Below, piece after piece: positions 50,456-59,628 of a DNA stretch of 64,000 bases. Position numbers and translations under genes: made by a program. Within the stretch, counting starts at the first letter, position 1. Each line of letters starts with the position of its first letter. The notes beneath the pieces were generated by a model. The model did no database searches. It had not been told where the DNA came from and was given only the letters and a program-made list of their open reading frames with translations. The stretch is from Roseateles_B sp041912595 (lineage in GTDB: Bacteria; Pseudomonadota; Gammaproteobacteria; Burkholderiales; Burkholderiaceae_C), in the NCBI GenBank assembly GCA_041912595.1, contig JAYRMR010000016.1:31048-95047 (forward strand), written 5' to 3'.

Positions 50456-52135
50456 ATGAGCTACAACCGCCGCTCCAAGAACATCACCGAGGGCGTGGCC
50501 CGCGCGCCCAATCGCTCCATGTACTACGGCCTGGGCTACAAGGAGGAGGACTTCGGCAAGCCCATGATCGGCGTGGCCAACGGCCACTCCACGATCACGC
50601 CGTGCAACAGCGGCCTGCAGCGCCTGGCCGACGCCGCCGTCGAGGGCCTCAAGGCCGCCGGTGCCAATCCGCAGATCTTCGGCACGCCCACCATCAGCGA
50701 CGGCATGGCCATGGGCACCGAGGGCATGAAGTACAGCCTCGTCTCGCGCGAGGTCATCTCCGACTGCGTCGAGACCTGCGTGGGCGGCCAGTGGATGGAC
50801 GGCGTCATCGTCATCGGCGGCTGCGACAAGAACATGCCTGGCGGCATGATGGGCATGCTGCGCGCCAACGTGCCGTCGCTGTACGTCTACGGCGGCACCA
50901 TCCTGCCGGGCAAGTACAAGGGCCAGGACCTCAACATCGTCAGCGTCTTCGAGGCCGTGGGGCAGTTCTCCGCCGGCAAGATGGACGAGCGGGACTTCTG
51001 CGAGATCGAGAAGCGCGCCATCCCCGGCAGCGGCTCCTGCGGCGGCATGTACACCGCCAACACCATGAGCTCCTCCTTCGAGGCGCTGGGCATGAGCCTG
51101 CCCTACTCCTCCACCATGGCCAATGTGGAGGAGGAAGTCGTGGAGAGCGTGAAGAAGGCGGCGGCCGTGATGGTCGAGGCCGTCAAGAAGGACCTCAAGC
51201 CGCGGGACATCGTCACCAAGAAGGCCATCGAGAACGCCGTGGCCGTGATCCTGGCGACCGGCGGCTCGACCAACGCCGTGCTGCACTACCTGGCCATCGC
51301 CCACGCCGCCGAGGTGGACTGGACCATCGACGACTTCGAGCGCATGCGCAAGAAGGTCCCGGTGCTGTGCAATCTCAAGCCCAGCGGCCAGTACCTCGCC
51401 ATCGACCTGCACCGCGCCGGCGGCATCCCCGCCGTGATGAAGGAGCTGCTCAAGCACGGCATGATCCACGGCGATGCCCTGACCATCACCGGCAAGACCG
51501 TCGCCGAGAACCTGGCCGACGTGCCGGATCTCTCGCCCGACCAGGACGTCATCCGCCCCGTGCGTGACCCGCTGTACGCAGAGGGGCATCTGGCCATCCT
51601 CAAAGGCAATCTCTCGCCGGAAGGCGCCGTGGCCAAGATCACCGGCCTCAAGAACCCCGTCATCACCGGCCCGGCCCGCGTGTTCGATGACGAGCAGTCC
51701 GCGCTGGCCGCCATCATGGCGGGCCAGATCAAGGCGGGCGACGTCATGGTGCTGCGCTACCTCGGTCCCAAAGGCGGTCCCGGCATGCCCGAGATGCTGG
51801 CGCCCACCGGCGCGTTGATCGGCCAGGGCCTGGGCGAGAGCGTCGGCCTCATCACCGACGGCCGCTTCTCGGGAGGCACCTGGGGCATGGTGGTCGGCCA
51901 TGTGGCGCCCGAGGCCTACGAGGGCGGCACGATCGCCCTCGTGCACGAAGGCGACCGCATCACCATCGACGCCCACCAGCTGCTGCTGGAGCTGCATGTG
52001 GCGGAGGACGAACTGGCGCGCCGCCGTGCGGCCTGGACGCAGCCCGCGCCGCGCTACACCCGTGGTGTGCTGGCCAAGTTCGCCCGCAATGCCTCCAGCG
52101 CCAGTGCCGGCGCCGTGCTCGACAAGTTCGACTGA
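50456..52135 (+). CDS. ilvD: Dihydroxy-acid dehydratase
   Basis: A 559-residue Fe-S dehydratase that makes the 2-oxo acid precursors of valine, isoleucine and leucine. The three cluster cysteines are in TPCNSGL (about residue 50), VIGGCDKNMPGGMMG (about 122), and GSGSCGGMYTANTMSSSFEA (about 195). The C-terminal swivel domain has TDGRFSGGTWGMVVGHV. This set of Cys is typical of the [2Fe-2S] class. The ribosome site is ACGGAG before ATG 50456. An intrinsic terminator follows 36 bases after the stop. Confidence 0.97.
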   Translation: MSYNRRSKNITEGVARAPNRSMYYGLGYKEEDFGKPMIGVANGHSTITPCNSGLQRLADAAVEGLKAAGANPQIFGTPTISDGMAMGTEGMKYSLVSREVISDCVETCVGGQWMDGVIVIGGCDKNMPGGMMGMLRANVPSLYVYGGTILPGKYKGQDLNIVSVFEAVGQFSAGKMDERDFCEIEKRAIPGSGSCGGMYTANTMSSSFEALGMSLPYSSTMANVEEEVVESVKKAAAVMVEAVKKDLKPRDIVTKKAIENAVAVILATGGSTNAVLHYLAIAHAAEVDWTIDDFERMRKKVPVLCNLKPSGQYLAIDLHRAGGIPAVMKELLKHGMIHGDALTITGKTVAENLADVPDLSPDQDVIRPVRDPLYAEGHLAILKGNLSPEGAVAKITGLKNPVITGPARVFDDEQSALAAIMAGQIKAGDVMVLRYLGPKGGPGMPEMLAPTGALIGQGLGESVGLITDGRFSGGTWGMVVGHVAPEAYEGGTIALVHEGDRITIDAHQLLLELHVAEDELARRRAAWTQPAPRYTRGVLAKFARNASSASAGAVLDKFD

Positions 52136-52170
52136 CCCTCGCCACGCGGGGCCGGGCGGCCCTGACGTGC

Positions 52171-52206
52171 AAAAGCCCTGCCGGCCGACGCCGTCAGGGC
52201 TTTTTT
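52171..52206 (+). terminator. Intrinsic terminator of ilvD
   Basis: AAAAGCCCTG and CAGGGCTTTT form the stem with a 14-base GC-rich loop, followed by T6 in total. Canonical. Confidence 0.9.
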
Positions 52207-52231
52207 GATGGGAGGGCGTCCCGGCGCGATT

Positions 52232-52477
52232 TCAGTGACGCTGGCCCGGCTTGTCGCGCCCCAGGGCCTCCATCGTGCGCTGGCGCCGCTTGCGCTGGCG
52301 GTCCTCGAGGCGGTCCATGGCGCGGCGCTGCGTGTAGCCCGAGCCATCCGCCCAGATCCACCACACCACGGCCAGGGCGAAGGGGCTGAGCACCACGACC
52401 CAGCTCCAGCCGGCCACGAAGCCGACGTCCCCCATCTTCAGGAGCACCAAAATCAAGCCCAGTCCCACAAACCACAT
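52232..52477 (-). CDS. Small Trp-rich protein, TIGR04438 type
   Basis: An 81-residue protein beginning MWFVGLGLILVLLKMGDVGF, with two hydrophobic stretches, WSWVVVLSPFALAVVWWIWAD, and a very basic C-terminus with RRAMDRLEDRQRKRRQRTM. This layout matches a small family seen in Burkholderiales. The start MWF at 52477 is far more family-like than the longer open frame to 52744. It is convergent with ilvD and divergent from the cytochrome c gene. Function unknown; membrane location likely. Confidence 0.8.
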   Translation of the reverse strand: MWFVGLGLILVLLKMGDVGFVAGWSWVVVLSPFALAVVWWIWADGSGYTQRRAMDRLEDRQRKRRQRTMEALGRDKPGQRH

Positions 52478-52639
52478 GGATGGATTCCTTTCCTTGTCTT
52501 TGACCCCACGCAAGAAGGGCTCACCTGCTGCGTGGGACCGCGGCCCGTAGAATGGGCCGCGCCGGTTCTGCCTCGCACTGTAGAGCAGTTTGAGCCCAGG
52601 ACCACGCCCCATCCCTGACGCTTGTTTCGAGAGGAACCC

Positions 52640-52945
52640 ATGAAGTCCAAGCTGATCGCCGTCGCCGCCCTGGCCGCCGTCTTCGCTGCCCCCGCCTTTG
52701 CCAACCAGGAACTGGCGCAGAAGAAGAACTGCATGACCTGCCACGCCCTGGACAAGAAGCTCGTCGGCCCGGCCTACAAGGACGTGGCTGCCAAGTACGC
52801 CAAGGACAAGGACGCTGTGAAGAAGCTGTCCGAGAAGATCATCAAGGGCGGCTCCGGCGTGTGGGGCCCCGTGCCCATGCCCGCCAATGCCGTGACGCCC
52901 GCCGAGGCCGAGACGCTGGCCAAGTGGGTCCTGACCATCAAGTAA
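52640..52945 (+). CDS. Class I cytochrome c (c551/c552-like)
   Basis: A 101-residue periplasmic electron carrier. The signal peptide MKSKLIAVAALAAVFAAPAFA is cleaved before NQEL. The haem site is CMTCH at about residues 36-40. The axial Met is in GPVPMPANAVTPAEA near residue 81. A typical C-terminal helix is ETLAKWVL. The start 52640 has a GAGAGGAACCC ribosome site; an in-frame start at 52622 would add MFREEP before the signal. A strong terminator lies about 87 bases after the stop. Confidence 0.93.
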   Translation: MKSKLIAVAALAAVFAAPAFANQELAQKKNCMTCHALDKKLVGPAYKDVAAKYAKDKDAVKKLSEKIIKGGSGVWGPVPMPANAVTPAEAETLAKWVLTIK

Positions 52946-53031
52946 GGTCCCCCCCTACGCGCTTCGCGCGCCCCCCAGGGGGCACTCACGGCTGCCCGGC
53001 GGAGCCGGATCAGCGTGAGTCGCTCTGAGCG

Positions 53032-53071
53032 AAAAGGCCCGGCTGCTGTGTAGCGGGCCTTTTCTTTTTTT
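53032..53071 (+). terminator. Intrinsic terminator after cytochrome c
   Basis: AAAAGGCCCG...CGGGCCTTTT stem with a loop containing GCTGCTGTGTAG, followed by CTTTTTTT. It is also the first member of a family of similar hairpins that repeats downstream. Confidence 0.85.
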
Positions 53072-53075
53072 GGGC

Positions 53076-53280
53076 GGAGCGTCTTGCTGCGTTGGCCTCC
53101 TGCGACGAGGCCCGGCTGCAGTGCAGCGGGCCCTTTCTTTCTGCGGGGAGCGTCTTGCTGCTTTGGCATCATGCGACGAGGGCCGGCTGCTTCGCGGCGG
53201 GCCTTTTCGTCTCTGCATGCAGCGCCTTGCTGCTTTGGCATCGTGCGACGAGGGCCGGCTGCGGTGCAGCGGGTCTTCTC
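53076..53280 (+). repeat. Three imperfect ~71-base tandem repeats with internal hairpins
   Basis: Units start at about 53076, 53147 and 53219 with a 71-72 base period. Each has AGCGTCTTGCTGC-TTGGC, GCGACGAGG and a GGCC-GGCTGC...GCAGCGGG hairpin with a following pyrimidine run. They look like amplified copies of the terminator at 53032. No coding sense was found in them. Confidence 0.75.
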
Positions 53281-53336
53281 ACCGCCGGCGCGGGCATGGG
53301 TGTTCGACGCAGCGCTCGCTGCATCGCCCGGCCGCA

Positions 53337-53555
53337 GCCCCGCCCGCGGCCGGGCGCCTTGTGGGGTGCCGAGGCGCGCAGCGGGCCGGAGCAGCGCGCG
53401 GCAGCGCGCATCGTCCTCTGACTGGGCGCGTTTGTCCGAGCGCAATGAGCGCAGCGAATGGAGCGAGTTACGCGCCCGCTCCGGACCGCGAGCACCGCAG
53501 GGGAGTCGGTCCGCAGGGCCGGCCGCCCCACACAGCGCCCGGCCGCGGGCGGGGC
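53337..53555. repeat. 30-base inverted repeat flanking a GC-rich palindrome-rich core
   Basis: Arm 53337-53366 and arm 53526-53555 are complementary at 28 of 30 positions. The ~160 bases between contain further dyads (GGGCGCGT / ACGCGCCC) and a GAGCGCAATGAGCGCAGCGA stretch. No gene is recognised in the 52946-53695 interval. Confidence 0.7.
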
Positions 53556-53648
53556 TGAGGCCGGGCCGCGCCCACCTTCGCATCGCCCCCGACCATCGCC
53601 CCCAGCACCAGGCACCAGGCGCCAGGCACCAATCAATCACGTGTCCAT

Positions 53649-53672
53649 AAAAAAGGCCCGCAATCGCGGGCC
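53649..53672 (-). terminator. Intrinsic terminator of acs
   Basis: On the - strand GGCCCGC-GATT-GCGGGCC followed by T6. It lies 24 bases after the acs stop. Confidence 0.92.
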
Positions 53673-53695
53673 TCGGGGACGCAGCAGCGCGGCGC

Positions 53696-55666
53696 TCAGT
53701 TGGTCTGCGCCAGCTGATCCAGGATGGCCGGGTTCTCCAGCGTGCTGGTGTCCTGCGTGACGGCCTCGCCCTTGGCGACGGAGCGCAGCAGGCGGCGCAT
53801 GATCTTGCCGGAGCGGGTCTTGGGCAGGTTGTCGCCGAAGCGGATGTCCTTGGGCTTGGCGATCGGGCCGATCTCCTTGGCCACCCAATTGCGCAGCTCG
53901 TTGGCAATCTTCTTGGCCTCCTCGCCGGTCGGGCGGGGACGCTTCAGGACCACGAAGGCGCAGATGGCCTCGCCGGTCGTGTCGTCCGGGCGACCGACCA
54001 CGGCGGCCTCCGCCACGAGCTCGGTGCAGCTCACCAGCGCGGACTCGATCTCCATCGTGCCCATGCGGTGGCCCGAGACGTTCAGCACGTCGTCGATGCG
54101 GCCGGTGATGGTGAAGTAGCCGGTCTTGGCATCGCGGATGGCGCCATCGCCTGCCAGGTAGTAGCCCTTGAGCTCCTGCGGGTAGTAGCTCTTCACGAAG
54201 CGGTCGGCATCGCCCCAGATCGTGCGGATCATCGAGGGCCACGGCTTCTTGACCACGAGGATGCCGCCCTGCCCGTTGGGCACGTCATTGCCCAGCTCGT
54301 CGACGATGGCGGCCTGGATGCCCGGGAAGGGCAAGGTGCAGGAGCCCGGCACCAGCGGCGTGACGCCCGGCAGCGGCGTGATCATGTGGCCGCCGGTCTC
54401 GGTCTGCCAGAAGGTGTCCACGATGGGGCAACGGCCGCCGCCCACGTGCTGGTGGTACCACTCCCAGGCGGCCGGGTTGATGGGCTCGCCCACCGAGCCG
54501 AGCAGGCGCAGGCTGCTGAGGTCGTACTGCTTCGGGTGGATGGCTTCGTTGCCTTCGGCCGCCTTGATGAGCGAGCGGATGGCCGTGGGCGCCGTGTAGA
54601 AGATGCTGACCTTGTGCTTCTGGATCATCTGCCAGAAGCGGCCGGCGTCCGGGAAGGTGGGCACGCCCTCGAAGACGATCTCGGTGCCGCCCAGGGCCAG
54701 CGGGCCGTAGGTGATGTAGGTGTGGCCGGTGACCCAGCCGATGTCGGCCGTGCACCAGAAGATGTCGTCCGGCTTGAGGTCGAACGTCCACTTGGTGGTC
54801 AGCGCGGCATGCAGCAGATAGCCGCCGCTGCTGTGCTGCACGCCCTTGGGCTTGCCGGTGGAGCCGGAGGTGTAGAGCAGGAAGAGCGGATGCTCGGCGC
54901 CCACCCACTCGGGCTCGCACTGCGTGGACTGGCCGTCCAGCACCTCGTGCAGCCACTGGTCGCGGCCGGCCGTCCAGCCGATGGCGCCGCCGGTGCGCTT
55001 GTAGACGATCACGTCCTTCAGCGTGGGGCAGCTGTTGTCCGCCAGGGCCTCGTCGACGATGGATTTCAGCGGCAGATGCTTGCCGCCGCGGACCTGCTCG
55101 TCGGCGGTGATCAGCAGCACGGCGCCGGCATCCTGGACGCGGTCGCGCAGGGACTGCGCCGAGAAGCCGCCGAACACCACCGAGTGCGTGGCGCCGATGC
55201 GCGCGCAGGCCTGCATGGCGGCCACGCCTTCGACCGACATCGGCATGTAGATGACGACACGATCACCCTTCTTCACGCCGCGCGCCTTCAGCGCATTGGC
55301 CAGCTGCGAGACCTGGGCCAGCAGCTCGCGGTAGCTGACGCGGTTCACGGTGCCGTCGTCGGCCTCGAAGATCAGGGCGGTCTTGTCACCCAGGCCGCGC
55401 TCGATGTTGCGGTCCAGGCAGTTGTAGGAGACGTTCAGCGTGCCGTCCTCGAACCACTTGAAGAACGGCGCCTGGCTCTCGTCCAGGGTCTTGGTGAAGG
55501 GCGTCTTCCAGGTGATCAGCTCACGGGCCAGGCGGGCCCAGTAGCCGGCGTAGTCGGTCTCGGCCTCCTTGCACAGGGCCTCGTAGGCCGCCATGCCCGA
55601 TACGTGCGCCGACTGGGCGCTCGCCTCGTTGGGGTAGTACAGCGTTGTCTCCTGCTGATTGCTCAT
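53696..55666 (-). CDS. acs: Acetyl-CoA synthetase (AMP-forming)
   Basis: A 656-residue adenylate-forming enzyme that converts acetate, ATP and CoA to acetyl-CoA. Motifs are the P-loop-like FLLYTSGSTGKPKGVQHSSG, DIGWVTGHTYITYGPL, TFWQTETGGHMITP, and the hinge/C-terminal segment LPKTRSGKIMRRLLR, whose Lys is the known acetylation site of the family. The start MSNQQET at 55666 has AAGGAG 11 bases upstream and gives the standard length; the open frame to 55720 is not needed. It is divergent from the yqhA-like gene. Confidence 0.96.
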   Translation of the reverse strand: MSNQQETTLYYPNEASAQSAHVSGMAAYEALCKEAETDYAGYWARLARELITWKTPFTKTLDESQAPFFKWFEDGTLNVSYNCLDRNIERGLGDKTALIFEADDGTVNRVSYRELLAQVSQLANALKARGVKKGDRVVIYMPMSVEGVAAMQACARIGATHSVVFGGFSAQSLRDRVQDAGAVLLITADEQVRGGKHLPLKSIVDEALADNSCPTLKDVIVYKRTGGAIGWTAGRDQWLHEVLDGQSTQCEPEWVGAEHPLFLLYTSGSTGKPKGVQHSSGGYLLHAALTTKWTFDLKPDDIFWCTADIGWVTGHTYITYGPLALGGTEIVFEGVPTFPDAGRFWQMIQKHKVSIFYTAPTAIRSLIKAAEGNEAIHPKQYDLSSLRLLGSVGEPINPAAWEWYHQHVGGGRCPIVDTFWQTETGGHMITPLPGVTPLVPGSCTLPFPGIQAAIVDELGNDVPNGQGGILVVKKPWPSMIRTIWGDADRFVKSYYPQELKGYYLAGDGAIRDAKTGYFTITGRIDDVLNVSGHRMGTMEIESALVSCTELVAEAAVVGRPDDTTGEAICAFVVLKRPRPTGEEAKKIANELRNWVAKEIGPIAKPKDIRFGDNLPKTRSGKIMRRLLRSVAKGEAVTQDTSTLENPAILDQLAQTN

Positions 55667-55882
55667 GGCTCTGATCTCCTTGGCGGATGCAGGCGCATCC
55701 TGTTTTTTGCGCTGCACCAACTGTGCGTTTCGTCACTGACGACGCGCTGACTCTTATAGAAGTGTTCTCGGGCATTCTGCCGCCGCTCCTCCCCGGCAGC
55801 GGGTCCGGCAGGGCCGCTCGATTCACAATGCGCCCGCGATCGTCTCACTAGAATCGGCGCCGATCCCACCTGGAAGTTACCA

Positions 55883-56509
55883 ATGAGTTCCCAAATGAAT
55901 CGAAAGCTGGGCCCCCTGCCCGCCCTCATGTTCGGCAGCCGCTGGCTGCAGCTGCCGCTGTACCTCGGCCTGATCCTGGCGCAGGCGGTCTACGTCTTCC
56001 AGTTCTGGACGGAGCTGGTGCACCTGATCGAGGCGGCGTTCGGTCACCAGGAGGCGCTCATCACGCTGGTGAAGAGCATTGGCTACAAGGCCGCCCCCAT
56101 CAAGGATGCCGCCAACAACATCATCGGCTACGAGCCCATCGCCAAGCTCAACGAGACCATCATCATGCTGGTCGTGCTGGGCCTGATCGACGTGGTGATG
56201 ATCTCCAACCTGCTGATCATGGTGATCGTGGGCGGCTACGAGACCTTCGTCTCGCGCATGAACCTGGAAGGCCACCCGGACCAGCCCGAATGGCTCAGCC
56301 ACGTGAACGCCTCGGTGCTGAAGGTCAAGCTGGCGACGGCGATCATCGGGATCTCGTCCATCCACCTGCTCAAGACCTTCATCAACGCGGACAACTACAG
56401 CGAGAAGACGCTGATGTGGCAGACGCTCATCCACATCGCCTTCCTGCTCTCGGCCATGGCCATCGCCTACACGGACAAGCTGCTGTCCAGCGCGCACGGC
56501 TCGCACTAG
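55883..56509 (+). CDS. YqhA/UPF0114 (TIGR00645) inner-membrane protein
   Basis: A 208-residue protein with about four membrane helices (WLQLPLYLGLILAQAVYVF, ETIIMLVVLGLIDVVMISNL, LATAIIGISSIHLLKTF, LIHIAFLLSAMAIAYTD). The NLLIMVIVGGYETFVSR segment is the family signature. The function is not established, though membrane ion handling has been suggested for relatives. A canonical terminator follows 35 bases after the stop. Confidence 0.88.
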   Translation: MSSQMNRKLGPLPALMFGSRWLQLPLYLGLILAQAVYVFQFWTELVHLIEAAFGHQEALITLVKSIGYKAAPIKDAANNIIGYEPIAKLNETIIMLVVLGLIDVVMISNLLIMVIVGGYETFVSRMNLEGHPDQPEWLSHVNASVLKVKLATAIIGISSIHLLKTFINADNYSEKTLMWQTLIHIAFLLSAMAIAYTDKLLSSAHGSH

Positions 56510-56543
56510 GCGGACAAGCATTGAGCGTCGACGCAGATGCACC

Positions 56544-56569
56544 AAGGGGCCCCGCGGGGCCCCTTTTTT
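56544..56569 (+). terminator. Intrinsic terminator after the yqhA-like gene
   Basis: AAGGGGCCCC / GGGGCCCCTT stem closed by GC, followed by T6. Canonical. Confidence 0.9.
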
Positions 56570-56570
56570 C

Positions 56571-56678
56571 ATGCCGGCCCCGCGGGGCCACTTCGTCATG
56601 CCGGCGCTGCGGCGCCCCTTCTTCATGCCGGCCCCGCGGCGCCCTTTCGTCATGCCGGCGCCGCGGCGCCTCAGCGCG
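56571..56678. repeat. Four tandem 27-base palindromic repeats
   Basis: Units start with ATGCCGG at 56571, 56598, 56625 and 56652, an exact 27-base period. Each holds a GGC-C-CGC-G-GCC palindrome and TTCRTC. The last copy overlaps the stop codon of nhaA. The terminator just before has the same kind of palindrome. Confidence 0.85.
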
Positions 56679-57834
56679 CCTGCCGCGCCAGGATCCATGC
56701 GCCCAGCGCGCCGGACAGCAGGCTGCCGCCCAGCACGCCCAGCTTCACGTGGGTCTCGTAGCTCGCATCCAGGCCCGCGAAGGCCAGGCCGCCGATGAAG
56801 AGGCTCATCGTGAAGCCGATGCCGCACAGCACGCACACGCCGAAGAACTGCCCCCAGCTGGCGCCGCTGGGCCGCTCGGCCAAGCCCAGGCGGATCAGCA
56901 GCCAGCTGCTGCCGAACACGCCCGCCGCCTTGCCCAGCAGCAGTCCGAGCGCGATGCCCAGCGAGATGGGATGCGCCAGGTCCTGCAAGCCGATGCCGGC
57001 CAGGCTCACCCCGGCGTTGGCGAAGGCGAAGACGGGCAGGATCAGGAAGGCCACCCAGGGGTGCAGGCCATGCTCCAGCTGCTCGGCCGGCGAGTGGCCG
57101 TTGCCGTCGTCCATGGGGATGAAGAGCGCCGTCGCCACGCCCGCGAGCGTGGCATGCACGCCGGACTTGAGCACGCAGACCCACATCACCAGGCCCACCA
57201 GCACGTAGACGTCGGCCCGCTTGACGCCAGCACGGTTCAGCGCCCACAGCAGCAGGAGCGAGCCGCCGGCGCCGGCCAGCATGACCAGCGAGAGCTGCTG
57301 CGTGTAGAACAGCGCGATCACCACGATGGCGCCCAGGTCGTCGATGATGGCCACGGCGGTGAGGAAGACCTTCAGCGAGGCCGGCACCCGCGAGCCCAGC
57401 AGCATCACGATGCCCAGCGCGAAGGCGATGTCCGTGGCGGCCGGGATGGCCAAGCCGTTCAGGGCCTCGCGGTGGGCGTGGTTGAAGCCCGCGTAGATCA
57501 GCGCCGGCACGACCATGCCCCCCAGCGCCGCGACGGCCGGCAGCACCGCCTGCGCCCGCGTCTTGAGCTCGCCGACGACGAATTCGCGCTTGATCTCCAG
57601 CCCCACGAGGAAGAAGAAGATCGCCATCCAGAGGTCATTGACCCAGACCAGCAGCGGCTTCTTCAGCACGAGCCAGTCCCCGCCGATGCGGACCTCGCCC
57701 GGCAGCGCATTGAAGGCCTCGTAGGCACCGGCCCAGGGCGAATTGCTGATCACGAGTGCCAGCACGGCGGCGATGGCCAGCACGATGCCGCCAGCGGATT
57801 CGCTGGCGAAGAAACGGCGCAGTCCCGGGGTCAC
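56671..57834 (-). CDS. nhaA: Na+/H+ antiporter NhaA
   Basis: A 387-residue inner-membrane antiporter with about 12 helices that exports sodium in exchange for protons. Key parts are LVGLEIKREFVVGEL, IPAATDIAFALGIVMLLGSR, LTAVAIIDDLGAIVVIALFY (the Asp-Asp pair of the transport site), and AGVSLAGIG. The length matches the E. coli protein. The 27-base repeat array covers the final residues and stop. It is divergent from the fumarase gene. Confidence 0.96.
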   Translation of the reverse strand: MTPGLRRFFASESAGGIVLAIAAVLALVISNSPWAGAYEAFNALPGEVRIGGDWLVLKKPLLVWVNDLWMAIFFFLVGLEIKREFVVGELKTRAQAVLPAVAALGGMVVPALIYAGFNHAHREALNGLAIPAATDIAFALGIVMLLGSRVPASLKVFLTAVAIIDDLGAIVVIALFYTQQLSLVMLAGAGGSLLLLWALNRAGVKRADVYVLVGLVMWVCVLKSGVHATLAGVATALFIPMDDGNGHSPAEQLEHGLHPWVAFLILPVFAFANAGVSLAGIGLQDLAHPISLGIALGLLLGKAAGVFGSSWLLIRLGLAERPSGASWGQFFGVCVLCGIGFTMSLFIGGLAFAGLDASYETHVKLGVLGGSLLSGALGAWILARQAR

Positions 57835-58043
57835 GGGGTCCTCCTGATGAATGGGTCAATGAACGGCTCGATGAACCGATGATGGCTGACGAGGCGACTG
57901 CGGGTTTTCCAGGCTTCGTTACACTGACACCCCGTCAGGCGCCGCAGCCCACCCGGCTTCAGCGCCATGCAAGCCAGCCCCGGCATGATGCCGCAGTTTC
58001 TGTCGCGCATTCCCCGCCAGCTCCCCACGCACGGACTCAAACC

Positions 58044-59582
58044 ATGAGCAGCTCCTCCACCGCCACGATCCGCTACGCCGACCTCGTCGACAGCGTCGCC
58101 GCCGCCCTGCAGTACATCAGCTACTACCACCCGGCCGACTACATCCAGCACCTGGCCCGCGCCTACGAGCGCGAGCAGAGCGCCGCGGCCAAGGACGCGA
58201 TCGCGCAGATCCTGACCAACTCGCGCATGTGCGCCGAAGGCAAGCGCCCGATCTGCCAGGACACCGGCATCGTCAACGTCTTCCTGAAGATCGGCATGGA
58301 CGTGCGCTGGGGCGACTTCCCGGGCTCCATCCAGGACGCCATCAACGAAGGCGTGCGCCGCGCCTACAACCACCCGGACAACAAGCTGCGCGCCTCGGTG
58401 CTGGCCGACCCCATCTTCGAGCGCAAGAACACCAAGGACAACACGCCGGCGGTGGTCTTCATGGAAGTGGTGCCGGGCAACACGGTGGACGTGATCGTCG
58501 CGGCCAAGGGCGGCGGCTCTGAGAACAAGAGCAAGGTCTACATGCTCAACCCCTCCGACAACATCGTCGACTGGGTGCTCAAGACCGTCCCGACCATGGG
58601 CGCCGGCTGGTGCCCGCCGGGCATGCTGGGCATCGGCGTCGGTGGCACGGCCGAGAAGGCCGCGCTGCTGGCCAAGGAAGCCCTGATGGACGACATCGAC
58701 ATGTACGAGCTCCTGCAGCGCGGCCCCCAGAACAAGCTGGAAGAGCTGCGCATCGAGCTGTATGAGAAGGTCAATGCCCTGGGCATCGGCGCGCAGGGCC
58801 TGGGCGGCCTGACGACCGTGCTGGACGTCAAGATCAAGACCTTCCCCACGCACGCGGCCTCCAAGCCCATCGCGATGATCCCCAACTGCGCGGCCACCCG
58901 CCACGCGCACTTCGTGCTGGACGGCTCCGGCCCCAGCTACATCGAGCCGCCGAGCCTGGACCTGTGGCCCGACGTGCACTGGGCGCCGGACTACAACAAG
59001 AGCAAGCGCGTGGACCTCAACACGCTGACGCCCGCCGAGGTCGCCAGCTGGACCCCCGGCCAGACGCTGCTGCTCAACGGCAAGATGCTCACCGGCCGCG
59101 ATGCCGCCCACAAGCGCATCCAGGACATGCTGGCCAAGGGCGAGAAGCTGCCCGTGGACTTCACCAACCGCGTCATCTACTACGTCGGCCCGGTCGACCC
59201 GGTGCGTGACGAGGTCGTGGGCCCCGCCGGCCCGACCACCGCCACGCGCATGGACAAGTTCACCGAGATGATGCTGGCCAACACCGGCCTGATCGCCATG
59301 ATCGGCAAGGCCGAGCGCGGCCCGGTCGCCATCGAGGCCATCAAGAAGCACAAGTCGGCCTACCTGATGGCCGTGGGCGGCTCGGCCTACCTCGTCTCCA
59401 AGGCCATCAAGGCGGCCAAGGTGGTGGGCTTCGAGGACCTGGGCATGGAAGCCATCTACGAATTCGACGTCACCGACATGCCGGTGACGGTGGCCGTGGA
59501 CGCCGGCGGCACCAGCGCGCACGAGACCGGCCCGGCGGAATGGAAGGCCCGGATCGGCAAGATCCCCGTCACCGTGGTGTGA
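58044..59582 (+). CDS. fumA: Class I (iron-sulfur) fumarate hydratase
   Basis: A 512-residue single-chain fumarase that converts fumarate to malate in the TCA cycle. Cluster cysteines are seen in RPICQDTGIVNVF (about residue 71) and in PIAMIPNCAATRHAHFVL (about 284). Other parts are KGGGSENKSK, GIGVGGTAEKAALLAKEAL, GPAGPTTATRMDKFTEMML and the C-terminal FEDLGMEAIYEFDVTDMPVT. The start MSSSST at 58044 is preferred; the frame is open back to 57756 but that part overlaps nhaA. The symbol follows the class; which numbered isozyme it equals is arbitrary. Confidence 0.94.
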   Translation: MSSSSTATIRYADLVDSVAAALQYISYYHPADYIQHLARAYEREQSAAAKDAIAQILTNSRMCAEGKRPICQDTGIVNVFLKIGMDVRWGDFPGSIQDAINEGVRRAYNHPDNKLRASVLADPIFERKNTKDNTPAVVFMEVVPGNTVDVIVAAKGGGSENKSKVYMLNPSDNIVDWVLKTVPTMGAGWCPPGMLGIGVGGTAEKAALLAKEALMDDIDMYELLQRGPQNKLEELRIELYEKVNALGIGAQGLGGLTTVLDVKIKTFPTHAASKPIAMIPNCAATRHAHFVLDGSGPSYIEPPSLDLWPDVHWAPDYNKSKRVDLNTLTPAEVASWTPGQTLLLNGKMLTGRDAAHKRIQDMLAKGEKLPVDFTNRVIYYVGPVDPVRDEVVGPAGPTTATRMDKFTEMMLANTGLIAMIGKAERGPVAIEAIKKHKSAYLMAVGGSAYLVSKAIKAAKVVGFEDLGMEAIYEFDVTDMPVTVAVDAGGTSAHETGPAEWKARIGKIPVTVV

Positions 59583-59628
59583 CCCAGGGAAAACCCCGAA
59601 ACTTCATCGAGTTTCGGGGCCTCGCCCC

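Noticed and set aside
53084..53650. Several short open frames in the repeat region after cytochrome c
   Set aside because: They follow the tandem and inverted repeats, have no family-like sequence and no convincing ribosome sites.
56571..56678. CRISPR array
   Set aside because: The 27-base units are adjacent without spacers, are palindromic, and no cas genes are near.
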